A stretch of 64,000 nt of DNA, taken from the NCBI GenBank assembly GCA_002914805.1, contig JXTB01000099.1:623675-687674 (forward strand). The letters run 5' to 3'. The DNA is from Parasponia andersonii (lineage: Eukaryota > Streptophyta > Magnoliopsida > Rosales > Cannabaceae). Below, piece after piece: positions 35,584 through 50,400 of this stretch. Position 1 is the stretch's first letter; every line of letters starts with the position of its first letter. A program made the translations under genes and the position numbers. The notes under the pieces are model-generated. The model made no database searches. It had not been told where the DNA came from and worked only from the letters and a program-made list of their open reading frames with translations.

Positions 35584-38500
35584 GTAAGTGAGTGTCCCTT
35601 GATTAATCTTTGTTAATTCAGTCATCTGCATCTGTTTCTTTGCAGACAAGTTTTGGTAATATTGTCGACCTTTTTGGCTTCAATAATTCATCTTTCTTCC
35701 ATCCAGCCTGGTTGAACTTTCGAAAGTTCACAAGGAACTCTTTTCTTGCCTTCTAGATAGGCTTATGTTTCAGTGCAGAAGCATTTTGCTGAACATCAAA
35801 GTTTTCCTCATAAACTTTTCCTTTCATTAGATTGAGATCGTTTCCTATAGGATGTACAAATTTTTGGAAAAGAAACTGTTGAATATTTCCAAATCTCTAT
35901 TTTTCTGCCTGACTGGTGCATCTTTTAGATGTAGATAGTTGAGATTGTTAATCGCTTAAAAGAAATAAAAGATAAATTAAGATTAAAAGGAAAACATGCT
36001 CATTTTGGAAATACTATTTTATGTGGAGTTTTTTCTCTTTAAATTTCGTTTCAAATCTCATTCGTAGATCTGTATTAGACAAAACTATTAATTTCTACTC
36101 TTTCCAGGAAATAACAACTCTGTTGCAGCAGACCCTGGATGCTGTTGATTCATTGGTCTACGTCTTTTTTCACTTGCAAATATCTGGTAAATAACGTGGC
36201 CAGGATATATGAATACAATCAGAAATGCTTTTGTAACTTAAAAGAATGGTTCTTTCAGTGCACTAGCATAAAATTCAAAATTTCTTCCTGTCCTTTTTGG
36301 TAGCTGAATGCTCTAGCTAGAACTTTTGACTTGTTTAGGTTTGAGTAGAGCAGTAGAGGAAAAGACATCTTGCACATCACTATTGAACAATTTATTGAAC
36401 AATTATGCTACTTTTTCTTCACAAGCAAAAAACACGATTACTTTTTCTTCACAAACATAAAACACGAATCTCAGATCAAGCTCAAAGGATTTTTGAAGAA
36501 GTTGGGTATTTCCGAGAGATTGTGTCGATTTGATGGGCTTAGGTTAAGGTTTTCATATGAATAAAAGACGAAGAATTCTTTGGAAGTTGGCTGTTTTAGC
36601 TGGTTTGTGGGTTCTTTGAATTGAAAGGAATAGAAGGATTTTCGAGGAGGTGGCAGAAGGTTTAGAATTATTGTGGGAGAGAGGTTTTTGTTGGCAATCT
36701 GGGTACATTATGTCAAGGAGTTTAAGGGTAAGGGTCTGCCTTTTTCTGTTTTGGTTAGGGAGTGGAGTCCAGTATTGTAATGTGTTTTTGTTGTGGATAT
36801 CTTATCCACTCTGAGTTGTCATATACATGGTTAATAAATTTTCAGTTTCTTTTTTTAAAGAACGAGCTCAAAGGATCAAAACTGGAATAAATCGATCTCA
36901 AATCCCATTGGCAGGTTTGATCAGAATCTTTTTCTTTACTCTCACCCCAACCACCCCCCCCTCCCCCTCCTCAATTTTGATATGTTGCAAGATCTGCAGG
37001 TTTTGAGCTGTCAAGGGTTTGATTGAAGCTTTTCAGTATTTAGGCTACATGGTCAAAGCTGGATTACATGTCCAGATGGATTTTTGCTTGGTTGGTACGT
37101 TTTGATCGTGTGAGTTATTCTAATCTCCAATTGGTCCAATGGAGTTAGTCCAATATCAATAACCATGACTACGGATATTTTGAAGTCTCACCTTGATGAA
37201 ATTTGGTCCGGAAAATCGGAGAATAAAAATTCTCTCAAGTAGAGTGAAATAAATGAAAAGAAATCAGATAAAAGAAGATGGTTGTGTTTCGGTCTGAAGG
37301 TGACAATGATTTTGAACATCATGATGACATGTCGTAGCAATGGTAATGTTAAGTTGGTAGCTGGGGACATCACAGTTATAACTAAAGAAGAAAATGCTAT
37401 ATAGTCTAAATCAATAGCGTTGAATTTGGTGAGATTGGCAGTATAGACTTATGTTAGTCCATGTTGTTACAAAATGAATTCTTGCTGGAGCTTTGCAAGG
37501 AGGCACCAATACCATTCTGTGCCCTAAACATTTTTTTTTCTGTCTCGATTGCAGTGGACTATTACTTTAAACGAGTAGTGTTACCACCAGTGTAAAATAG
37601 AATTGTTCTGTGAATGGTTGTCATAATTTTGTTTTGGAGGTCCAAAAATCAATTTTTGTGATAATTTTTCTTGTACAGGCTTGCGGTCACTGCTTTTGTT
37701 TAATTATCAAATATACTCTCTTTTGAACTTGTTTTGTTTCCAAATTTGTTGATTACTTGTCATTGATTATCTTCCTCTGCTATTTGTTGGTAGATGATAG
37801 ACGTGAATTCTCATTCCATTTCCATATATACTCTTTTAGCCTCGGGTCCCTTTTATGCAATAGATTTACTACTTGTTTACGTTTAGCCTATATCATGGTT
37901 AACATATCTTAGAAACTATGGCGTTGTTCTCATTCTCATACTTCCTTCCGCTACTTGGGGCTAGCTCAGGTGGTTGGTTGTGTGTGTGAGTGATTACTCG
38001 TCCTTGCAAAATGTATCTTATTCCCATGTCAGGATCTAACGGATTTTTCGGTCTTTGTTGATGAAAACAACATGTTAAGGTAAATTTATTCTCTACAATT
38101 TTAGAGTAGAGACATGCTTTTTTCGTTTAAACAGTTTGCCACATCTATACATGCTAAAATATGAAATGTCTTGGAAAATGAAGCGTTATTATTATTATTA
38201 TTATTTTTTTTGAAATGCAAATGTCGAGCGTTATTGCGATAATTGTTACAACCATGAAAACTAGCAAAGGCCCAACAGGCTGAGGAAGGGCGTGTGGGGT
38301 CCACTTCTGTCAATGCCTTAATTTCATGATCGTTGCAACCATGAAAACTAACTAATGCCCCGCAGGCTGACCTAGGGCATATGGGGTCCATTTCCCTCTT
38401 AGCGGTCATTCTCCTTAAATCTTGGAACTGTTTACAAATACTTGAAATCTTAGGGTCATTCTCCTTAAATCTTGGAACTGTTTACAAATACTTGAAATCT

Positions 38501-41500
38501 TAGGTAATGTTTGGTTGGAGGTAATAGATAAAAAGAATGAAATAGAATAAAACGAGTAGTACTCATTTAATTGTTTAGTTTTGTTTTTTAACTATAAAAA
38601 AGTCATCTTATTAGAATAATAATTCTTCCATTTGATGAAATTATCTTTCTTAAACTAAACTAGTGAAAAAATTATCACATTCCACCTCTAATTTATTACG
38701 TCATATTTGCTCATTTTTTATCAATAAAATTCAGAATACACTCCCACTGTTCACTTCATAGTTTGTATAATTTTAAAATAATATATTAACCCATATATGG
38801 GTTGATGTGTTATTTTTAGAAAGCCTATGTATGGGTTGATATATTATTTAGGTTTTTTGAAAGCCTATGTATGGGTTGATTTGTTATTCAGAATTTCTGA
38901 AAATAATATATCAAACTGTATATTGGTTGATGTATTATTTTTTGAAATCTTGTATAATACATCACACTATATACAGTTTAATGTGCTGTTCTATCTTTAA
39001 TTTTTTTTTTTTTTTAAATTACTAATGCAAAAAATACACAAATAAATAAATGAATCAATTTTCGTACTAATTTAACATTTATATCAATTTTCTAATAATA
39101 AAGATATTTTCGTCTATATAATATTAATTTCATTCTATTTCATAATAAATTATACATATAAATTCTCATTCAGACACTAATTCCAATATATCGTTGTCAA
39201 CTAAACAACTCAATTATTTTTTTTTTATTCTATTCTTACTCTCGTTCCGTTCCTATTATTATTCCCATTTCTTTTCCATCTGCGGTTAGCAACCAAATGC
39301 CACCTTATAGTATCTCAAACAGCTATGCGAAAGGCTTGTTTGGGCTTTTGGCAACGAACTTTTGGCTTCAAATTTTAAGTATATTCGGTGAAATATTAAA
39401 ACTCTTCCAATATATGGCTTTCTTAGGAAGAGCTCCAACCACAACACGAGAAGTTATTTGAGGTATGAAACAGTCTTATTTTCATATTTATCATTATTTT
39501 AATAAATGATAAAAAGGAAAGTCACACGTTTATATGCTAAAAAGTAAATATCGAAAGAATATTACATGAAGCTACAACTTTTTCCTTTTTTCTTTTTCTT
39601 CCCCTCTGTTATTGATTAAAAGTTGAAGTAGAGCTATCCCAATTAGGGTCTAAGTGCTAGGGTTCAAGTAATTACATATTATTCAACAACGATAGGTTTA
39701 GATTTTTTCCCCTTACAAGATAAAGGGACAGCACACTTTTCTTTTCTTCTTTTTTTTTTCCCCCCTAAATGAAAAGACGTCACAATATATTGAGCACATT
39801 TCGAGGAAGGTTTGTACCCACTCAATATACCAATCATATAAATGCTAATCTTTATCCGAAAAATAAATTGAGAGATTTAGGCAAATTCATTATTGGTACT
39901 AAGAGACTCTGGAAATTATGATTGCAATATTAACATATTACTATATAGACAACTTGCTATTTAAAAAATGTTAGAAAAGGTTATAGATTATCAATCACTT
40001 GTCAAATTGTTCCTCAGCCAATCTTGAGGTGCACTTGATATGAAGTGAATGCCAATAACAAACTTTGTCTCTTAAATATACGATTACATTTGAGTATGCA
40101 TCTGTATTCTTCAAAGGTTCATCAACCATGAATATTTATCCTTTCCAAAGCTCCAAGGGAGACCAACAAAACAATTATATAATAAATCGATCTTGTGTGT
40201 TTTCTTAGAAATGTAATTAATATATTAGAGTTATATGCATGTTGCACATTAACTAATTAATATTATGTAGACTCTTATATCATAATAACTATATTTCCAC
40301 GACGCATGAGTCATATTAAAACCACATTCTCCCCAGATATATATATATATATATATATATACAAAATAAAACTCGACTCTCAATATTGGAAGACTGTCCG
40401 TTAAAAATGAAATACAACGTATTATTAGTTCCATATTCTTTAATAATTAATTTGAAATGTGAAGGCAGATGATCATCTGAAAATAACTCTAGCTAGGTCT
40501 GCACAACTTTCAAGGGGTATTTCACGTAATAGAAAATTAAGGAAGTTGATTATGTGCTTTTCTATTTTCTAAAAAATGCTTGTGCACTTCTGTTAATTAA
40601 GCAATCAATAAAAATAAAGCAGTTTGTATTAGCTATTGCCTCTAAATTTCCCTTTACTAAATTTTGAATAGACTAAACGTACGAAGAGTGCCTTACAAAG
40701 TTAATAAGACAATATCATTGTTACTTCTCAACATTTTCATTTGTACTTAATCATCTCTTCTAGCCAGCAGGCAATAACTAAGAGTATGTTTACTAATCCA
40801 TAATGAAAAGAAAGAGAAAGGAAAAAGGAAATGGGAAGGGAAAAGAAGGAAATGAGAAGGAATCAAAATTAGGTCATCAATCTAAAATTTAATTAATTAT
40901 GTGAAATTTTTTAAAAATAATGTGCTTCAAATATATAAATAAACACATGAATATAAAAAAAGGGAAACACTTTCCTAATTTTCATTCCTAATTTCCTCTC
41001 TACTATGGATAACTAAATGTAACCTTAATTTCCTAGCTATACATTGCACTACCTAGTGCAAATTGCTGTCTTTATGAGGGTCGGACAACCATGCCTTGAG
41101 TTCCTATATGACATTCCTGTGTTTTAATTATAAATGGGGAAAAAAAAATGATAAGGTAAATAGCGCCATTTTGGTCCCTAACATTTTGTCAGACCGGTTG
41201 TAGCATGCAATATATAAGGTTACAAACGTTTATAATAAATATTTTGATAAATAATGTTACCGAAATATTATGCTCCAACTTTGAGTAGAATTTCGGTAGC
41301 ACTTCAATACAAAGGATTGTTGACCGTCGAGGGCTGTGTTCCACACAGAGTCCTTAAAACTGATTCGCTCCCTCCACTAGAATGCTTGAGGATTTGCAAG
41401 CGTCAGTCTCCCAGGATACAACGACGAAGAGCAGCAGGTGAAGCACCAACACCTCCACTCTACGAACTGGATAGCTTTGAACTCAAAATTTCTAGACACT

Positions 41501-44101
41501 CGAAAAACTCTAGCTAAAAAAAAACTGAGGAACTCAAGAACACTTGAGAGAGAATGGCAAAGAGAAGAAGGCTTCTGTTTATTTGTTTTGGTGTGTAGAA
41601 TGAAGAGGGGAAGCTCACTTTTTATAGTCTCCAAGGAGGGACTTGGTAGCAAAAACCAGAAATATTTTCCATTAATCTCAAAACGTTTTCCAGTCATTAA
41701 ACGTTTTCCAACACATTTTATAAGGGGTCGTTTACATATTGATTCGGAACCTATTCTTTTGATATCAAGGTAATTAGTGCATGCTTATAATCTGTAATGA
41801 AAGATCACAAAAGGTACTTTCGAAAGTTGGTTCAAAGGTAAAAACCTGAGCTATTAAGAGGGATTCGCCAAAATCTGTCTCCAGCTTAACGTGTAAATAA
41901 ACACATGAATAGAAAAAAGAATTAAATCCTTCATTCTCATTGCGGTCTATTATAGATTAGTAAACATAGCTTACGTATGTTTTCTTGGCATTCCTTGGTC
42001 AATATGTTTTTATTGTCAAAAATGTCCCTCAGGGCTCTATTTGAAGAGGAGAATTTTTGAATTACTGATTTTTAATTTAAAACTTAACATTTTGACTCTA
42101 CAATATAATACTATGAGNAAAGATAATATTATCCTCAAAATTATAGACAATAGTAAGGATTAATATAATTTTGATAGATAATATTATTATTTTTTTGTTA
42201 CTAAAATTGATCAAAAAGTCGGTCCAAAATATTAATTTTTAAAATTTTTAATCTTAAAATATTATTTTGTGAAGTCTAAATTTTATGATTTAAGTTGTAT
42301 AATACTTAAACTTCAAGATTGTTTTTTGCGGTTCACCCTTTTTTTTTTTTTTGAAAAAGTAAACTAGGACTCAATAATTACTATTAAAATTATTGTTATA
42401 TTCCTTATAATAAAAATATTTAATGGGCTTAAAGAAAAGATTGGAAAATCAGTACAATTTTCACTATTTTGCTATGTTGATGTTCTTTTAAATTAAACAA
42501 TTAATTGATGTTTTAGTATGAACAATTCATAATTAAATACAATTTTGGTAACAAAAAGTAAATTTTAGTCAAATTTTACTAGTATAGGAGGGTGTCCGTG
42601 TAATTCTTTTTTAAGAAAAAATTAACCGGTGTTAAGCATAATTATTTTTTATCGATCCAAGGTAAATAACGTTATCACAGTTTTAGTTTTGATATAAACT
42701 ACGAGTTCTGTCAATAAAATATTTGATTTCCGTGCAATTCTTTTTTTAGAAAAAAATTAACGGGTGTTAACATAATTAATTTTCATCGATCCAAGGTTAA
42801 CTGTTATTACAGTTTTGATATAAACTACGAGTCCTGTCAATAAAATATTTGTTTTTTTTTTTTTTTTTTTTTTTGCGGTGAACTAATTCATGTCACCGGC
42901 CCTTTAATACTTAATTTGGAAAGTTCCGTCCATATCAACTGTTTAGGCAAAGATTTCAGAGAGTATCATGAAGACGAAACCACAATATTTCAAACAAATG
43001 TTAGAAATCATTAGCTACAATAATTGTCTTGAAATTTTATGTGGCCTCTAAGCAATTGTTTTAGACGGTACAAATATATATATATATTTTGGGGAAATCG
43101 GAAGGTGCAAAATACTTTGTTGTGAGATGCGCAAAATAGTCCTTTTTCCTTGTTACAAATACCAAAGTATACAGTAGATCACATCCCTAATATTGTTTCC
43201 TTGTCTTTTTGTTTTTGTTTTGTATTTTTTTGTTGTTGTTTTTTTATAGGTAAATAATAGAAATCAAACTTCATGCCATGCAAATATCACTATCCACCAG
43301 TAAAAGAAAATTCAAGATAACAGTCATAAATAAGTTCCATCTTAATTTCTTACAAGACATACGTACGTATGAGGAGGATCAAATAAATCCGTTGGAATTG
43401 AACTATATATGATCTACGGTGAAATAAAGTCTCCACAACGTAACAAAGGAACGAAATGCAGCAACACCAGAATTCTATTTCTTATTTGGCAGAGGCAGAA
43501 AACTTCTTGGTTCTTATTTTTATTTTTTATTGGGTAAGACAACATATACGGGGATTTGAATCCCATATATACTGCTGATCGGGTACACTGCACTCATGAC
43601 TAAAGGTTTCAGTGGTCGTTTTTACGGTTTTTGTTGTATATTTTCCCATAATTATTTGCCAGGGGAAATATTGGAAGAAAGTCGATCGTATGTTTTGAGA
43701 ACCACCTTAAAATATTTCAGCTCTATAAAAAAATGGTAATACTGAAACCCTTTCACGTTTATGTAACGTCGAGTACAAAATGTGAAAAAAAAAAAGAAAG
43801 AAAAGAGAAAAAAACTGGAAAATCATATTCAGTCTATGAAATATCTAATTTCACATTCAAAGACAAAAAGCTCCAATGCAACTAAACAAGGCCTAATCAA
43901 TCAGTAGAAAGCTGTGATTTGTCAAAGTGAACATTATTAATTTGGTTAGTGTTTTCTTATCGTAATAGTGTATGTATGCTCATTAATTTAGTATAGGCTC
44001 GAGTACAACTTGCTATATTTAAATAAAGCAACCTTATAAAATTAAAAGAATTGCGATATTTAAAGAGATTAGAATCAGTAAAAAATAAAATAAAAAAATT
44101 A

Positions 44102-44137
<36 letters not shown>

Positions 44138-44424
44138 CATACTAATTCTATAAATATCAATGATTTTCATTCTCATTTTGGAGGTGAAAAAATGGCAAAT
44201 AGCCATATACATCCAAGTTTTTCTGGTTTTCCCTAATTGCCGTTCTTATTATCGTTCTCTCTTTCCTTGCCACAACAATGGGTAAGATCATTTAACCTTT
44301 GTCCTTAATATGTTACATTCTTGAATAACCCATAGAACTTTATATATATCACATTATATACTTGAAAGAAAAAGAATCATATTTATCATGTATATCACGA
44401 TTGGGCTTCGAAAAACACACAGAT

Positions 44425-44476
<52 letters not shown>

Positions 44477-47400
44477 CAGACTAATTATAAATTATGTTTA
44501 AAGAATACTTATAAATTACTCAACAGATCGCCTTTGTTAGGAAACTCTTTAATGAAGCCAAGCAAGGAAATAGAATACTATCATGATAGTGTACTCCATA
44601 ATAAAGAATATTGTCATCGTGTAAGCAAAAATTTCCATGGGAGACATTGTACAAAAAATACGTGCGAGAAGATCTGCAAGATTTTCGAGGGAGCGATTGC
44701 TGGAAACTGTCAAGGTATTCGTCGAGCTAAATGTATTTGCCATTTCTGTTAACTAAATATATATGAATTGAAACAACAAGCTGTGGAAATCATGTCTTGT
44801 TTAATTTCTTGTTTAGTCACAATAAAAAGTAAACGAAATCTCATGAATTATAAAATTTAATAAATATTATTCATCGGTTTATAAAAGAAATGAAAAAGAA
44901 CTATAAATTTTATAATATACGCAAGGGTATTTTTTGTTTTCAACATTTAAAATTTTCAGAGGGACTGAAGTTGGGTTGTTGCAACTTGAAAATGATTCTT
45001 CTCACACCCTAGTTTTTTGTTATCAAATATTCCATTTTGAAAAAGCTTTATTAAACTCTAAAGTTAAGAGTCGGAAATTTACTATTAACCAATTATTATA
45101 TGCTAAAATTCGATAACAACATACCGTACTGAGATTTTAGGTATGGTACCAGATGAAATTACTCATCGAAATGTCCATTTAAGAGAAATCTACATTGAAT
45201 TGTTGATATTAATTAATTGGATCAATCGTTAAAGCTCTTCCCTTAATTAGCTTATTAAGTAACCACACGAGTGATATATGTTCAAGTCTCTAAAGTGTTT
45301 AGTGCAACTCTAACCGAACTGTAAAATAAAGTTCTGCACTAAAATGAAGATCAAAAAGAGCTCCAACCGAACTTCAAATACAAACTCTATTTTAGAGTTT
45401 GAAACAATAAAATGCTAAGTATGGTGTAATACTGTAGATTTGAAGTGTGGTTTAGAAACTTCATTAATCCCAATTTTACCCCTTGGATATAATAGGTAAT
45501 GAATTTTATTCCCTTTGTATCCTTTTATTTCATTATTTGTTTAATAATTTTATGATTTTATTTAAATTCTTTTAATTCAATTGGCATTTTTAACACCAAA
45601 TAATTAATAAACTAAAGTAAAATTAAGTTATTAATAATTAAAATATTAAATTAACATTAATTTATTAATAATTGTAATATGAAAGTCCAAAAAATTACCA
45701 CTAGAAAACAACATAAATTAAAACAGTAATTTTAAAGGCAAATTATAGCACTACTTAAACGATATTAAATCACAATACTCAAACACAAATTACGACATAA
45801 AGTTAATTACAAAATAAAGCACTAATACATAAAGGTAAAATACAACATAAAGTAAAACAATAATTAGTATTCCAAGAGATCGTCTCCAGATCCTTCAAGA
45901 TTGTTGAAATATTGGTCAAATGATGTAGAGGTATTTGTAGATCTTTCACCACGTTGTTGACTTCTTTTTTCAAAAATTCGTACTTGTTCACTTCAAAATG
46001 TTCACGTAGGTTTGGATCGGTTATGGAACTCAAATCTTTTATTAAAATTTTATTATCTTCTAGATATTCCGTAAGCGCCAATTTCTTTGACTCATTTTGA
46101 GCTTTTACCATTTGGAGTTCATAAATTTATTGTCTATTAGCATTCCCTTGTTTGAAAATTTCAGCAAATTGTCGATTGTCTTCCCTTATACCTTCAATAA
46201 GTCTAAAACTTTCATCGTCATTTTTCCTCTTTGATTTTGCTTTCTTCACCCCAATGGGTCATTAAGTTGAAGTATCGCCAATATCGCTTTCATTTAGATT
46301 AAGAGAAAATGAAGACAAACTAAGAGTTGCTGAGGTGGGAGACTCAGAAGTAGGTGACTCTGAATATGATGATGCAAAGTTTGCATTTTGCCTTTGATGG
46401 ACTGGTACTCTAATGTTAACATCATCCACAAATTTTTCAACTAACAATGTTTTTGCTCGATATAACTACAAAACGTTATGAATGATAATGTTAAACTTGA
46501 TTTATGCATAATATTTATAATTTAATAGTAAATAATGATACTCACAATATCGTGTTCTGAAGCACCACTCGGATCGAGATTTTTAATTTGACGAACACAT
46601 CCCCTCAATTTGCATACTACAGTTAGAATAACTTGTATTCGAGGCTGCAAAGATCTTTGTGGTCGGGTTCGAGTGATATTGGTTGGTCTTGAGTTGTTAT
46701 ATTCGGACAAAAATCAAGACCAAAATCTTTCTGTGGTCTAATTTATATCTGCAATCGGATTTTAGAAAATATCAAGATATACATGATAGAGGTGCACATC
46801 TTCATCAATTAAGTATGAAGTAGTTCATTGTCTTAAACCCATCTTGAGATTTAAAAGATAGAGAGGTATTTTCTTATAGGTATGGTTAAACAGATATGGT
46901 ATTTTCTTATAGGTATGGTTAAACAGATATGGCTTTTTTGGGGGGATTTGAAGATATGTGTTTGATTCAGATTGTGACATCTATATTTATAGTACAAATA
47001 ATCTTATCTGAAAGTAAATGGGAAAAATAAAGATAAGATTCTAATAAATCATATAGTTGAGATTTAAACTATATCTCATCCAATGGTTAGGATTCAACAG
47101 TGTAGATTTTCTTATCTGATATGATAGGAAGAGTTGAGAATAGGATTATGATAAAATTGTAGGGTTAGGATTTAGAGTGTATCTTATCCAATGGGTAGAA
47201 TTCATTGGTCTAGATTATCTTATTTAAAAGTATAGGAAAAAGTGAAGATAAGATTATGATAAAATCATAGGGTTGAGATTTAAAATATATCTCATCCAAT
47301 CGTTAGGATTCAATGGTATAGATTTTCTTATCTGATATGATAGGAAAAGTTCAGGATAGAATTCTGATAAAATCGTATAGTTGGGATTAAGAATGTGTCT

Positions 47401-50400
47401 CATCTAATGGTTAGGATTCATTGATCTAGATTTTCTTATTTGAAAGTATAGGAAAAAAAGAAAATAGTATTATGATAAAATCGTAGGATTGAGATTTAAA
47501 GTATATCTCATCCAATGGTTAAGATTCAATGGTTTAGATTTTCTTATCTAATATGATAGGAAAAGTTGAGGATAGGATTATGATAAAATCGTAGGGTTGA
47601 GAGCTAAAGTATATCTCATCTAATGGTTGGGATTCATTAGTCTAGATTTCAACTTATCTGGAATATTATCCTCGACCATTATAAAAGGAAACACCAAATA
47701 TTTGAAAACTCATTCATCTCATCTATTTTCAAAAATGAATTTTAATATTGAAGGTCCCTCTCATTCACCATCTTCTGCTTCATCTTCAATAAATTGATGA
47801 TGAATTAAAACGTATAGAACATCTTGCAAGGATCGATGCAGGACAAGAAGCGTTTTCACGTATGATCACCAATAATAACCACCTTATTGCTCATTATGTC
47901 AACCGATAAAGTGACCAAGATACTTATGGAGGCTCAATTCCTGGTCATATAGTGATCAATTGCAAGCGAGAAAAAGCTAACAAAAACTTATTTAATGACT
48001 ATTTTGCTGATAACCCACAATATAATGATGCGATATTTCATCGACGATTTCGAATGTCTAGAGCTTTATTCATTCAAATAGCTAATGTTATGAAAGGTCA
48101 TGATAATTACTTCGTGTAATGATGAGATGGGATCAGTAGACTCGGATTGTCTCATTTTTAGAAGATAATTGCTGTGTTCCAGATGTTGGCGTACAGTGTA
48201 CTAGCCGATGCTATTGATGAGTACATTAAAATATGAGAGTCCATAACAATTGAAAGTTTGAAGAGATTTTTTCGTGTTATTGTGGAGATATTTGCCAAGC
48301 AATATCTAAGATCACCAAATGCCAATGATGTTGCCAGATTACTCCAAATAGGTAAAAAAAAAAAACGTGGTTTCTCGGGAATGTTAGGTAGTTTAGATTG
48401 TATGCACTAGAAGTAGAAAAATTGTCCAACAACTTGGGTAGGTCAATACGCAGGTCGTAGTGGGAACCTAATTATTATTCTCAAGGCTGTAGCTGATTAT
48501 GATCTTTGGATATGTCACGCATATTTTGGTTTGCCAGGTTCCAATAATGACATTAATGTGTTAGAAGCTTCTCATCTTTTTGCCAGTCTCGCTAAAAGTA
48601 TTGCTCCTCCTACTCATTATGTCATTCAAGGAAAAGAATATAATATGGGTTATTATTTAGCTGATAGTATATATTCCAAATGGTCTACTCTTGTACAAAC
48701 TATTCATGATCTATATGGACCTAAAAATAAATTATTTGATATGAAACAAGAAGCATGTAGGAAAGACGTTGAGCGTGCTTTTGGTATTCTACAAGCACGA
48801 TTTGCAACCGTGGCAACTCTAGTACATTTTTGGAAAAAATATGTATTACATGATATAATGAGTGCGTGCATTATTATGCACAATATGATAATTGAGGATG
48901 AGCAGGATATCGATGCACCAATACAGAATTGGAAGAAAGTACCGACTCTAACTGTTGAAATGGTGGAAGATGAAAATACTCAATTTCAAGAATTTCGTAA
49001 TAGACATAGACAAATCAAGGACAAAAAAGCTCACTTTGTTCTTCAAAAGGCATTAATCGAGCATTTATGGGCAGAATATTGAAATTCAGATAATTAAATG
49101 ACAATTGGTCTAGATTTTAGGAAATTATATCAATGTGTTTTGTTCTAGTGTTGTTTTTTTTTTTTTGTTGTTGTTAGTGTGATATTAAATGTAACTTTTT
49201 TTTTATTTGATTTTTGATGTTAAATGTATTTTTTAAAGTTTTAATATTAAATTTAATGTTTTCTTTTAAATAATTTCTATAACAAATGCAATTAATTTTA
49301 GTTATGCATGTTAAGTTAATTATTATAGTTTTAGTTTATCTACATATATGATTAAATAATTAATAGAATATATTATTTGTTTACAAATTAAAAAAATGAG
49401 AAAAGAAAGGGAATATTCTTTTTAGTCTAAGATTTCAAATTTTGAGTTGGAAATGGTCTTTGAATATAGTGTGAAAATAACTATAAATTAGTGTAAAAGT
49501 TACACCATTTTAAAGTTTTGAGTTGAAAATGGCCTTATAGTTAATCCCTTAAAATAAAAGGGGGAAAAAAAAAGAATTACATGAATACAATTATTGGTGC
49601 TTTTGTGGTTGACAGTTAACACACTCTCAAAACCCCTAGCACACGTCAATTTTATTTTAATCAAATTTTTGTTCAATGAGATATATCCTTTTTAAAAGGT
49701 TAAAAATTTAGTAAAAGAAATATAAAAATATTACATCCTGGCAAAGACAAGAAAACCTTATGTAAAGAAAAACTACACGATTTCTTTTTCTTTTTCTTTT
49801 TTTGATGGAAAAGTTAAAAATTTATTAATTAAATGAAGACCAAAATCCACCATTATAACATCAGAAAGAAATATACGAATAATCTTCCGACCAATTTATT
49901 GTTGGCAAAGATAAAAGCTAACTTGGCAAGAGAATGGGCATCGGGCAACACCATTTCCTAAAGAGGAGAACATTGAAAAACACAACCCTCCACTCTAGTA
50001 CCTAAAACTCTAATGCCATTAACAAGAACCTTAACAAAGCCCACATTAAAAACCAAATAATTAAGTTGCATTTTGACAACATTAAGAGAAAATCACCCTC
50101 AACAACTTGCACATTTAAGCACAGTAGAAAACAAAGAGCTTCTTTGATGGTGAAGCAACATCTAAAACAAAGCCTTGGCATCTCTTATAACAACACAAAC
50201 ACTTCAAAGAATAAGACCAACCAGTCATATAATTAAAGCCACTAAATTTCTTTAGGAAACGAATAGATCCAGTACACAATAAGAAGAACACACACACAAA
50301 CACAAGACAAATAAGTAAGACACAAAAATTTAGCTTGGTTTAGCTAAAAACTGACATATGTCCATGTGGTGCACATCAACAGTTTCTTATTTTTTTTTTA